A stretch of 60,813 bases of DNA from positions 1 through 60,813 of the forward strand of contig CAJOCN010000017.1 of NCBI GenBank assembly GCA_905233255.1, read 5' to 3'. The translations under genes were made by a program, and so were the position numbers. The DNA comes from Paludibacteraceae bacterium. Its GTDB lineage: Bacteria; Bacteroidota; Bacteroidia; Bacteroidales; Paludibacteraceae. The notes under the pieces are model-generated. The model did no database searches and had not been told where the DNA came from. It was given only the letters and a program-made list of their open reading frames with translations. Below, piece after piece: positions 52,616 to 60,667 of the stretch (the stretch's first letter is position 1; the number at the start of each line of letters is the position of its first letter).

Positions 52616-55576
52616 TTATTTAACGATGTAACGTAAAGTGGATTGTAGCGCCTCGTTGGTCAGTTCTACCATGTAGAAGCCTGTCGTACCGGCAGCCTTG
52701 ATGGTATAGGTGTCCTGACCAATGACGGTGTAGTATCCTTGCATCAAGCCATCGGCGGAGTATATCCGTACGACAGTCTGCGTACCCGGATCGAGGTTAA
52801 CGATACGTATCTCCTCACCCGGGCGAGCGAGCGACGGCACGAGTGCCGGAGCAGGTGCTGCGGACGGGATCGTGTAGCGCTCGGTCGTACCGATAGCACC
52901 GCAGTTACCACCCGTAGCCGGGATATTCACCTTCGCATAGTAGGTATATCCTGCCGGCAGCGGTTCGCCGTTAGGCAACGAATACGTATATCCGTCGGGC
53001 AGTCGCGTCTCGTTTCCGTTCGGATCGATCTCAAACCAGCTCACGTACTCCGGATGGTCGGTATCGAGCGAGTCGAGGTACCAGCCCGGGATAGCGTTGA
53101 TCTCGTTACGGTTGATCATCAACAGACGATCGCCGAACTTATGGATCAGGCTGAGGTCGGTGAGGTACGGGATTGCGATAGTGACATTGATCTTAACGAT
53201 CGAGTCGCAGCCGTTAGCGTTCTGTAAGACAAACCGGTAGTCACCCGTCGTCGTGATGAGGGTATCAATATCCGCCGTCTTCAAGTGGTAACGGTTACAA
53301 CTGTCAACCGCCGGCAGTACCGTGGTATCGGACTTGAGTACGGTGATAGTCACGGTGACGATCGAGTCGCATCCGTTGGCAGCACCTCCTACGATGGTAT
53401 CGAGTACCGTTGTACTCTCGTAGTACGTGATGCCCTTGAACTCTACGGAGTTGCAATTACTCTTCGCGTCCACACCGGTAGCCGGGTGGAGGACGGTCAG
53501 GGACAGACGATGAATAACGCTGTCGCATGCATAGAGGATACTCTTGACCGTATCGTCACACATCGTAGTATCGCTACTCAGGCTCTTGCCGTGCCAGAGG
53601 AACGGAAGTTCGCTCTCGCAAACCGTAGCCACGGTGTCCGTCACAGGAATAGTAGGATTACATTCCTGAGTCAGGTTGAGCGTGAAGCGGATACTATCGC
53701 AGCCGACTTGGTTACGGAGGGTATCATAGTACGTACCGGCGGTGTTGTAGTCGCCTACCTTAGTGCCGTTTACGTACCATTCGTACGAATCACCGAAATA
53801 GATCATCTTGTTCTCGATACTGTCTTTCGCCTGATAGAACTTGAGGTCGAGCGTATAGTGTGCACTATCGCATCCACCCGCTGCATAGCGGATCGTATCG
53901 CGGTAGATGTTCTCCTCGGTAAAGGTACCGAAGTCATGTCCATCCACGATCCAGTTATACGAAGTGTTCGGGCAGATATAGACTGTAGCGGCAGAATCCA
54001 GCTTGACGCGTTGTACGGTCAGCGCCAGACGCACGATCGAGTCGCACAGATAGCTATTCTTCACCGTATCATCGCACATCGTAGTATCGCTACTCAGGCT
54101 CTTGCCGTGCCAGAGGAACGGCAGATCGCTCTCGCAAACCGTAGCCACGGTGTCCGTCACAGGAACAGTAGGATTACATTCCTGAGTCAGGTTGAGCGTG
54201 AAGCGGATACTATCGCAACCGGCTTGGTTACGGAGCGTGTCGTAGTACGTACCGGCTGTGTTGTAGTCGCCTACCTTGTTGCCGTTTACATACCAAGCAT
54301 AGGAATCACCGAAGTAGATCATGTGATCCTCGACACTATCTTTAGCCTGATAGAACTTGAGGTCGAGTGTATAGCGTGCACTATCGCATCCTGTTTCCGC
54401 ATAACGCAGAGTGTCACGATAGACGGTGTCCTGAGTGAAGGAACCGAAGTCATGACCATCCACTACCCAGTTATACGGTTCGGTCGGACAAGCATAGACT
54501 GTAGCGAACGAATCAACGATGACGCGTTGTACAGTCAGCTTCAGACGAACGATGGAGTCGCATTTGTTATCTATGACGGCACGCAAGGTATCGTCACACA
54601 TGGTCGTATCGCTACTCAGGCTCATGCCGTGCCAGAGGAACGGCAGATCACCCTCGCATACGATAGCCACTGTATCGCCTACTACAGGCGTAGCCGGACA
54701 CGCAGGTTTCACTTTCAGCGTCAGCACGGTGATACTATCCTTACCGGTGAGGTAGATAGTGTCTGCATACGTAGTATCAGTAGTAAACTGCTTGCACCCG
54801 AAGAGGTAGATCTCACCATCGATGATAGAATCGGTGTAAGCCACCTTCACTTCCTCAGGTGCAGGAGTCTCGAGCGAGAGCGTCAGGAAGGTAATACTAT
54901 CCTTGGTCGCCGAGAGATGGATGGTATCCGAATAGGTACCTGCTGCATCGTATTGCTTGCAACCGAAGAGGTAGATCTCGCCGGACTTGATAGAGTCGGC
55001 GTAGGCCACCTTGACCTCAGTCAGCACGGGTGCAGGCGTCTCGAGCGAGAGCGTCAGGAAGGTAATACTATCCTTGGTCGCTGAGAGATGGATGGTATCC
55101 GAATAGGTACCTGCTGCATCGTATTGCTTGCAATCGAAGAGGTAGATCTCGCCGGACTTGATAGAGTCGGTGTAGGCTACCTTAACCTCGGTCAGCACCG
55201 GTGCAGGCGTCTCCATCGTGAGATATACCCTAACGGTACTATCGCACTCGCAACTGCTCTGCGTCAGCGTCTCTGTAGCGCTCATGTTACCCGGGCCGAG
55301 GATCTGACATCCGAAGATATACAGCTCATCCGACTTGATCGAGTCGTTGAACTGCACAGACTTAGGCGTACCGAAGGTGAGTTTCAGATGCTTCGTAGCA
55401 TCGTCCTCATCGGTATAAGTGCCGGAGCCTTGCGTCGGAGAGATGGGCCTACAGCCAAAGAGGTAACTACTGCCGTCGCAGACGGTCGCAGAGTACTGCG
55501 TGTGCGTGTCGGCGAAGGAAGTAGCGCTCAGGAGCGTCAGCAGGGTTAATAATATGTTAACTTTTTTACCCAACAT
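52616..55576 (-). CDS. Large secreted T9SS cargo protein with two sets of tandem repeats
   Basis: 986 residues from the start MLGKKVNILLTLLTLL, which gives a signal peptide ending SFA; the longer frame lacks one. First repeat set: SIKSGEIYLFGCKQYDAAGTYSDT modules of 57 residues, nearly identical in DNA (54869-55210). Second set: three modules of about 172-174 residues starting DTVATVCESDLPFLWHGKSL, each with AGTYYDTLRNQAGCDSIRFTL. Many CDS-I/V motifs (paired Cys-Asp-Ser) recall T9SS-secreted adhesin repeats. The last about 75 residues are a T9SS tail (IRIVNLDPGTQTVVRIYSADG, TTGFYMVELTNEALQSTLRYIVK). Surface role likely; ligand unknown. Confidence 0.8.
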   Translation of the reverse strand: MLGKKVNILLTLLTLLSATSFADTHTQYSATVCDGSSYLFGCRPISPTQGSGTYTDEDDATKHLKLTFGTPKSVQFNDSIKSDELYIFGCQILGPGNMSATETLTQSSCECDSTVRVYLTMETPAPVLTEVKVAYTDSIKSGEIYLFDCKQYDAAGTYSDTIHLSATKDSITFLTLSLETPAPVLTEVKVAYADSIKSGEIYLFGCKQYDAAGTYSDTIHLSATKDSITFLTLSLETPAPEEVKVAYTDSIIDGEIYLFGCKQFTTDTTYADTIYLTGKDSITVLTLKVKPACPATPVVGDTVAIVCEGDLPFLWHGMSLSSDTTMCDDTLRAVIDNKCDSIVRLKLTVQRVIVDSFATVYACPTEPYNWVVDGHDFGSFTQDTVYRDTLRYAETGCDSARYTLDLKFYQAKDSVEDHMIYFGDSYAWYVNGNKVGDYNTAGTYYDTLRNQAGCDSIRFTLNLTQECNPTVPVTDTVATVCESDLPFLWHGKSLSSDTTMCDDTVKNSYLCDSIVRLALTVQRVKLDSAATVYICPNTSYNWIVDGHDFGTFTEENIYRDTIRYAAGGCDSAHYTLDLKFYQAKDSIENKMIYFGDSYEWYVNGTKVGDYNTAGTYYDTLRNQVGCDSIRFTLNLTQECNPTIPVTDTVATVCESELPFLWHGKSLSSDTTMCDDTVKSILYACDSVIHRLSLTVLHPATGVDAKSNCNSVEFKGITYYESTTVLDTIVGGAANGCDSIVTVTITVLKSDTTVLPAVDSCNRYHLKTADIDTLITTTGDYRFVLQNANGCDSIVKINVTIAIPYLTDLSLIHKFGDRLLMINRNEINAIPGWYLDSLDTDHPEYVSWFEIDPNGNETRLPDGYTYSLPNGEPLPAGYTYYAKVNIPATGGNCGAIGTTERYTIPSAAPAPALVPSLARPGEEIRIVNLDPGTQTVVRIYSADGLMQGYYTVIGQDTYTIKAAGTTGFYMVELTNEALQSTLRYIVK
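54869..55210. repeat. Two near-identical 171-bp tandem repeats in the T9SS cargo gene
   Basis: Units start at 54869 and 55040 (CTCGAGCGAGAGCGTCAGG); 171 bp is 57 codons. Near identity in DNA, including silent positions, means recent duplication, so copy number may vary between strains. Confidence 0.85.
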
Positions 55577-55649
55577 TATATATCCTTTCTTTAATAGGAT
55601 TATTGATGTTGATTTTGCGCTTGGTCTTTGAATAATAAATGAATATGAC

Positions 55650-55686
55650 AAAAAAGCGGTAAACCGTTTTATTAGATTACCGCTTT
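55650..55686 (-). terminator. Terminator of the toxin-antitoxin operon
   Basis: Minus strand: ten-pair stem AAAGCGGTAA/TTACCGCTTT-type (55677-55686 with 55653-55662), 14-base loop, then six T residues. It separates the TA operon from the cargo gene downstream. Confidence 0.88.
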
Positions 55687-55716
55687 GTAACAATTGTATG
55701 ATAAAAATGCCGAAAC

Positions 55717-55989
55717 TTACTTATCATCGTAATGACCATAGGCTGTGAGAATAAGAACGACTACTTGTTGCTCATGAATCTCATATATCAACCTATGCTT
55801 CTTAGAAATTCTTCTGCTCCATTGTCCGGTACGATCTCCCCGGAGAGGTTCCGGATGACCGGTACCTGTTTGAGGATGCTCCATTAACTCAATGGTCAAC
55901 TTGGTCGCTTTCTTAAAAGCCTCCGGATCATACTTGCGTAGCGATGCAAAATCTTGCTTGGCTTTCTCGGTATATTCTATCTGGTACAT
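55717..55989 (-). CDS. yoeB: YoeB-family mRNA interferase toxin
   Basis: 90 residues. GHPEPLRGDRTGQWSRRI and HRLIYEI are the hallmark of Txe/YoeB toxins, and it ends TAYGHYDDK with the catalytic C-terminal His-Tyr. The probable base (Glu in NHPxPL-type loop) and the Arg in SRRI are in place, so it looks active. The family cuts mRNA at the ribosome A site. It begins three bases after the antitoxin stop codon. Confidence 0.93.
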   Translation of the reverse strand: MYQIEYTEKAKQDFASLRKYDPEAFKKATKLTIELMEHPQTGTGHPEPLRGDRTGQWSRRISKKHRLIYEIHEQQVVVLILTAYGHYDDK

Positions 55990-55992
55990 ATT

Positions 55993-56241
55993 CTATAACG
56001 AATTAAGCCATTCCAACATCTGTTGCTTATCGTTGAAACGATAAACTTCACCGTTGTTCGCTTGCTCTTTTGCCTCATCTACACGAGCAAAAAATTCCTC
56101 CTTGGTCATACACGTAGGATCATCTGTCATTTGCTTAACAAGCCGACGTATATATTTGGCTGCTTTGTCAAGCATCGATTGATCTTCCGATAATACTGCC
56201 AAATTCCGATAGATGTCCGCATTTAGTTGTAAAGCTGTCAT
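55993..56241 (-). CDS. Antitoxin partner of YoeB
   Basis: 82 residues from the ATG at 56241, which follows a good AAAGGAGG site; the longer frame runs into the promoter. The protein (MTALQLNADIYRNLAVLSED) is not a clear YefM/Phd relative, but it matches in size and position. The C-terminal part (EAKEQANNGEVYRFNDKQQMLEWLNSL) is probably the toxin-binding strand and helix. It likely represses its own promoter together with the toxin (family knowledge). Confidence 0.82.
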   Translation of the reverse strand: MTALQLNADIYRNLAVLSEDQSMLDKAAKYIRRLVKQMTDDPTCMTKEEFFARVDEAKEQANNGEVYRFNDKQQMLEWLNSL

Positions 56242-56270
56242 ATAAACCTCCTTTGCATCAAAATCCGCTA

Positions 56271-56301
56271 CAAAGGTACAACAAAAATTCGGAATACGCA
56301 A
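56271..56301 (-). promoter_or_regulatory. Promoter of the toxin-antitoxin operon
   Basis: Minus strand: TTG (56299-56301), 20 bases, TACCTTTG (56271-56278). The stretch from here to 56428 also holds a GCAAAAA/TTTTTGC hairpin and a TGCCTC/GAGGCA inverted repeat, possibly the end of the upstream transcript. Confidence 0.85.
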
Positions 56302-56428
56302 ATAAATAGGCATCAAAATGCAAAAAAAACTGCATTTTTGCGGTAATCCAATATGTCAAAGGTCATTGCCTCGGTTTAGTGCCTCGAGGCAGGGCTAATT
56401 CAAAGATTACATGCGCGTTCCGCAGTGA

Positions 56429-57163
56429 TTAGGGAATAGGCTCAACGTACTGAGTTACTGCGGGGTTAACAGTAATGCGGTACTTCACACCGTTGAGAGT
56501 AACTAACAGACGGGTGTTACTCGGCAGTGCATCTGCATCAAAGTTCTTGGAATAATTAGCGCTGATCGAAGCTTCATTAACGAGCACGAAGTTATCAGCC
56601 AGATTGGTGATAACCAGCGTCTCACCCTCGTGACCGATTACATCCAATACGTTGTTGCTGAAGCAGATCGACGGAGCTGCAGGAGCAAGACGAATCTCAA
56701 AACGATCCTTAATCTCTACGCGACCTACCTGTGCTGCCTCTACAGAGAAAGGATACGAATCACCGTTCTTGATGTCGGTATAAGTATCCGTTACGGCATC
56801 GTATAATTGAAGGGCACGACCGGATACGTTGCTGAACTGCAAGGTGTAATTGGCATCAAGTTGGTTGGTCTTGAGACTAATCTTCTGACCAACGAGATCG
56901 TTAGCAAACACCATCTCGCACGGTTGGGTGCCGATATAAGAATACAATAATACGCTATATGCATTTGATTGTGTCATCATGCTCGGTCCGTCATAACCGC
57001 TCTCATAAGCATTGGTTCTTGCGTCATCCTCATTGAGGGACAATGTGCTAACTGCATAGGTGGCATTGCTACCCACTAATTTGATATTAGCAGTTGCTGT
57101 GGAAGCAGCCATCGCAGAAACGCTAATAGCTACCGCCATCATGGAAACAAATATTTTTTTCAT
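56429..57163 (-). CDS. Secreted protein of unknown function, related to the C-terminal domain of its upstream neighbour
   Basis: 244 residues. Signal peptide MKKIFVSMMAVAISVSAMA. Residues 45-150 (DARTNAYESGYDGPSMMTQS, LVGQKISLKTNQLDANYTLQF, DTYTDIKNGDSYPFSVEAAQ, VEIKDRFEIR) match, segment for segment, residues about 935-1045 of the 1079-residue protein encoded upstream (DFDNGYDGTKYMNENALNMY, IEGKKLTINTVNEVNYTMSF, VVEDRFEVV). I do not recognise the family. No T9SS tail is visible. The pair therefore shares a surface domain, one as a single-domain form. Confidence 0.7.
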   Translation of the reverse strand: MKKIFVSMMAVAISVSAMAASTATANIKLVGSNATYAVSTLSLNEDDARTNAYESGYDGPSMMTQSNAYSVLLYSYIGTQPCEMVFANDLVGQKISLKTNQLDANYTLQFSNVSGRALQLYDAVTDTYTDIKNGDSYPFSVEAAQVGRVEIKDRFEIRLAPAAPSICFSNNVLDVIGHEGETLVITNLADNFVLVNEASISANYSKNFDADALPSNTRLLVTLNGVKYRITVNPAVTQYVEPIP

Positions 57164-57228
57164 AACTTTTAATTAGTTAATTTGTTGTAAATTAGTTTAA
57201 TTTTAATATTTTTAAGAAAACAAAAATC

Positions 57229-57381
57229 TTACAATGTACCACCTCCAGGAATGGGTTTCGGTTCATTATCCCCACCCATCATGTTTTGACCACCCGTAGG
57301 TGAACCTGTACCTGTCATCATACATCCTAATGGAGACAGATCTACGATTTCTATTGTAGGTTTGATATATTTCTTTATCAT
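57229..57381 (-). CDS. 50-residue Bacteroidales-type peptide
   Basis: Frame: MIKKYIKPTIEIVDLSPLGC, then MMTGTGSPTGGQNMMGGDNE and PKPIPGGGTL. The opening M-x-K-K-Y-x-K-P-x-I-E pattern and a Cys-containing short tail are like many small Bacteroidales ORFs found beside secreted-protein genes (from memory, unverified). The Gly/Pro/Met-rich tail suggests no folded core. It starts 48 bases after the 1079-aa protein's stop codon and precedes the 56429 gene, all in one direction. Function unknown; it could be a leader-like or secreted peptide. Confidence 0.55.
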   Translation of the reverse strand: MIKKYIKPTIEIVDLSPLGCMMTGTGSPTGGQNMMGGDNEPKPIPGGGTL

Positions 57382-57427
57382 AATATAGTCGGGCACTCCC
57401 TCTCGCGAGGAAGTACCCTTTATTTAA

Positions 57428-60400
57428 TTATTTTACAATTTTCACACCGTTTACAACATAGATACCGGCAGGGAGAAGATCGAAATCTTCACCAACATAC
57501 TGTCCCATGATGGTGTAGATACCTTTAGCACTTGCTTTAGCTTCGGTGTTCTCGATGGCAGTAGTGATTTTTTGGATACCTACTACTTCGAAACGATCCT
57601 CAACTACACTGTTCGGCTGAGCTGCGAATTGATAGGTCGCCTCTTCTTCAATAGCGATTACTGCACCCGTTGCGTTATCACGGATAGCATACTCCTCGCC
57701 ATTTACGTTAACAAAGGACATCGTGTAATTCACCTCATTTACCGTGTTGATGGTCAGTTTCTTACCCTCGATGTTATCGGTTGCTACGAAAGAATAGTTG
57801 TTACCATTAACGGTAGCGTACATATTGAGTGCATTCTCATTCATATACTTAGTTCCGTCATAACCATTATCGAAATCATCGGAGCAAAGAGCATCCTCAA
57901 AGAGCATTACCTCATCACTCTTGCCGTTCTCAGCGGTTACTACAACACGCACGTGAGTGTTCTCATTTGCGATAGCACGACGCGGTGCGCCAGCAGCTGC
58001 ACCTGTCAGGCTTGCATAACGCGGGTTGCCCCATACAGCGCTCGCATAGTTCAGTTCGGTGCTACCGGTGGTAGTTACGTTGTGTTTCAGAACGAAGGTC
58101 TCCATAGGAGCAATTTCTTTTTGGTAGTCCTGGAATGCAGCAGGATTATTGCGCAATGCCAGCAAAGGTACAGCGTGGTAGTTCTGATCTGCTCCCCATA
58201 CCCAAACAGTACCATCAATTTCGCTATCGCCCATAATCTGTTCAACCAGTTTATCAACACTGATATGACCGGTATAGCTGTTACCGAAGAAATGATAACC
58301 ATCACGTTGGAATTGGAGCGAGTTGTTGTCGTTACCACCTGCCAAAACTCCGGTAAAGGTATATTCTACATCCTGAAGACCTTCATTATCTGCCGATACA
58401 AGTGTACCTTGGAACGGTTTCATCTGTGTAAGGGCAGTATATTGCTCCCAATCATCAATAGTGTAACTCCAACCATATACATAAGAAGGCACATTAGGAA
58501 CCTTAGTCCAAGTGGTAGCCTCTTGAATCGGAAGAGCAAAACGAAGCCAATACCAGTCGATTCCGATATTGGGAACGTTTAAATAACCAATCTGCTTAGC
58601 CAGTACCTTCACCGTTGCATGCGGGTGACGGTTAGAAGTTACAGCCGGGTTGAAGAGGAACACTGCCTGATCGGTAGCCGAAGCTTGCAGTACAATATTA
58701 TCAACACTTGGAGCAACGATACCTTGCTCACCGGTAACGATAAACTTAGCACCCGGCTCAACAATAATCTTAGCCTTTGAGCCAAGAACAACACGACCTA
58801 CCGTGAGTGAAGAGCCCGCACGAAGAGTTAATGTCTGCTGACGGAGAGCACCTGCTGTGAGCGAGGGATCTGCAATTGCCTCTGCTTTGGTAATGGTGTC
58901 ATTGATAACTAACTCCTTCAATTTCAAACTGGAATTAGCAGCAATCTCATCGTTTACGTAGGCAGGTCCTTCCCATTTTACAGAAGCGTCTTCTGCTTGG
59001 TCGGATACTTTATTGCTGGTGGTCGGTTCCGGACCCTTAGATACAACCAGAGTTTGTTTACCGGTTTCCGGATCAGTTACGACCGTGATGTGAGCGGTGG
59101 GATTCTCAGATTCGTCCGTTGGCAGAAGGTCTGTTAAGTCACCATCCGTACCAACTTTAGTCTCTCCGGAGACAGTAGCACCATAAACGGTAATAGTTGT
59201 TTCTTCGTCTTGGTCTTGGTTGGCTGCTTCCGTCTCGTAAGATACTACGACAGCACCCTTATCACCACCTTCAATCGTACCACCATTGAAGATAATATCC
59301 AATACTTTGGTTTCTTTTACCTCAACAGTAGGAGATACGCCAGGAGTAGTCGCCTCGTCAACATAGTCAGGGTTATCCAATACTGTCGTGGTTTGTGTAT
59401 TTACAACCTCTTCGATAGCATATCCGGCGTCTGCAGTAATCTTGGTATCACCGCTGATTGTTACCTGCATACCACCTTCGTAAGAAGTAGAGTTCAGGAC
59501 GACTGCACTACCGGAACCGGAAGCACCACCTTGACCTGTAGCTTGAGTATAAGTTGTAGCTGTAGAAGCAATCGTAGCATCATCCAGAATCACCTTACCA
59601 GACTTGATGTTTACACCTACGTTTCCTTCGCAAGTACCTTTAATCAAGTATTTCGCATAACCGGAGGAGTAGATAGCCGTTGAACGAGTAGAACCATTAT
59701 TGGTAACGATTCTAGCGTTCTTGTGTACATATACAAACGGAGCATCAATGGTATCATGTTTATGCTCCTCTACATCATAAGTGGCATCAAAATAAGAATC
59801 GGTTGTAGTGAATCCGACATTAGCTTTCGCTTTAATTCCACCTTTATCCGTATTCAACGGAGAAGCCAGGTTTCCGTTGGTCTTAATACCATAGCACTTG
59901 TAGCCATATGTAACTGGTGTATTTGCTACTCCATTAACCGTTTCATATTTAACATAATTACCACTTTTACCTAACATGGTGATGCTACCTTTTACATCAA
60001 CGCGAGCACCATATGCAAAACCATAACTATCGGAATTACGAATGTCGGTGCGATAGTTAATGGCTGTGTTAATGCTACCACTAATAGGACCAGAACCTTT
60101 AGTCAGTTTATCAATAACAATCGCAGAACCAAGCACATTTTCGCCACCAATGATATTTAAGTTCTCGCCAATCTCAAGATGGGTAAAATATCCTTCATCC
60201 ATCGTGTTGGTCGGATTTGCATTCACGCTAGTACCATCTTCTGTCCAATAGGAAGATTTATAAGAGCCGAATACCGAGAAAATCTGCGAGTTCTCATTGA
60301 ATGAGGTGCCTTTGAACGTTGTTCCCGTCAAGGTGACAGTACCATTATCAATAATCAATTCGCCACGAGTAATAACAAACATGTAATAAGCCGTGTTTGT

Positions 60401-60667
60401 CGAAGCATTCCTTTCAATGGTATGACCGTTCAAATCCAAAGTAATGGATTTTGCAGGGTCATCCAAATTGGCGGTACCCAGCCATACCGGACCGTCATTT
60501 AGGTTTACATCGTTCTGGAAGACGAGTTTTGTTCCGGACGCAGCATTGTTCATGGCAGTTTGCAGTTCTGCTCCGGTCGTTCCAGAGAAGGGAACATCTG
60601 CTGCCCATGCGTTTGTGCCGATTAGCAACGCTGTTGCCATCAGCACGATTGAATAAATTTTTTTCAT
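57428..60667 (-). CDS. Large secreted beta-helix-like protein with C-terminal repeat-type tail
   Basis: 1079 residues. Signal peptide MKKIYSIVLMATALLIGTNAWA. Residues 30-560 are rich in Ile/Val/Gly/Asn/Thr turns (SITLDLNGHTIE, KSGKVILDDATI, VTISGDTKITADAGYAIEE, LDIIFNGGTIEGGDKGAVVV), as in right-handed beta-helix surface proteins. Residues about 605-700 hold a serial LTAGALRQQTLTLRAGSSL segment. The C-terminal domain at 935-1045 is shared with the 56429 gene product. The last 35 residues (KGIYTIMGQYVGEDFDLLPA, GIYVVNGVKIVK) look like a Bacteroidales secretion tail. AT-richer than the housekeeping genes. Surface adhesion or glycan binding is possible; nothing specific can be assigned. Confidence 0.75.
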   Translation of the reverse strand: MKKIYSIVLMATALLIGTNAWAADVPFSGTTGAELQTAMNNAASGTKLVFQNDVNLNDGPVWLGTANLDDPAKSITLDLNGHTIERNASTNTAYYMFVITRGELIIDNGTVTLTGTTFKGTSFNENSQIFSVFGSYKSSYWTEDGTSVNANPTNTMDEGYFTHLEIGENLNIIGGENVLGSAIVIDKLTKGSGPISGSINTAINYRTDIRNSDSYGFAYGARVDVKGSITMLGKSGNYVKYETVNGVANTPVTYGYKCYGIKTNGNLASPLNTDKGGIKAKANVGFTTTDSYFDATYDVEEHKHDTIDAPFVYVHKNARIVTNNGSTRSTAIYSSGYAKYLIKGTCEGNVGVNIKSGKVILDDATIASTATTYTQATGQGGASGSGSAVVLNSTSYEGGMQVTISGDTKITADAGYAIEEVVNTQTTTVLDNPDYVDEATTPGVSPTVEVKETKVLDIIFNGGTIEGGDKGAVVVSYETEAANQDQDEETTITVYGATVSGETKVGTDGDLTDLLPTDESENPTAHITVVTDPETGKQTLVVSKGPEPTTSNKVSDQAEDASVKWEGPAYVNDEIAANSSLKLKELVINDTITKAEAIADPSLTAGALRQQTLTLRAGSSLTVGRVVLGSKAKIIVEPGAKFIVTGEQGIVAPSVDNIVLQASATDQAVFLFNPAVTSNRHPHATVKVLAKQIGYLNVPNIGIDWYWLRFALPIQEATTWTKVPNVPSYVYGWSYTIDDWEQYTALTQMKPFQGTLVSADNEGLQDVEYTFTGVLAGGNDNNSLQFQRDGYHFFGNSYTGHISVDKLVEQIMGDSEIDGTVWVWGADQNYHAVPLLALRNNPAAFQDYQKEIAPMETFVLKHNVTTTGSTELNYASAVWGNPRYASLTGAAAGAPRRAIANENTHVRVVVTAENGKSDEVMLFEDALCSDDFDNGYDGTKYMNENALNMYATVNGNNYSFVATDNIEGKKLTINTVNEVNYTMSFVNVNGEEYAIRDNATGAVIAIEEEATYQFAAQPNSVVEDRFEVVGIQKITTAIENTEAKASAKGIYTIMGQYVGEDFDLLPAGIYVVNGVKIVK

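Noticed and set aside
53285..55084. 599-codon plus-strand open frame
   Set aside because: Exactly opposite the T9SS cargo gene; the product has no family motifs, and its Arg/Val/His-rich composition is that of an antisense shadow.
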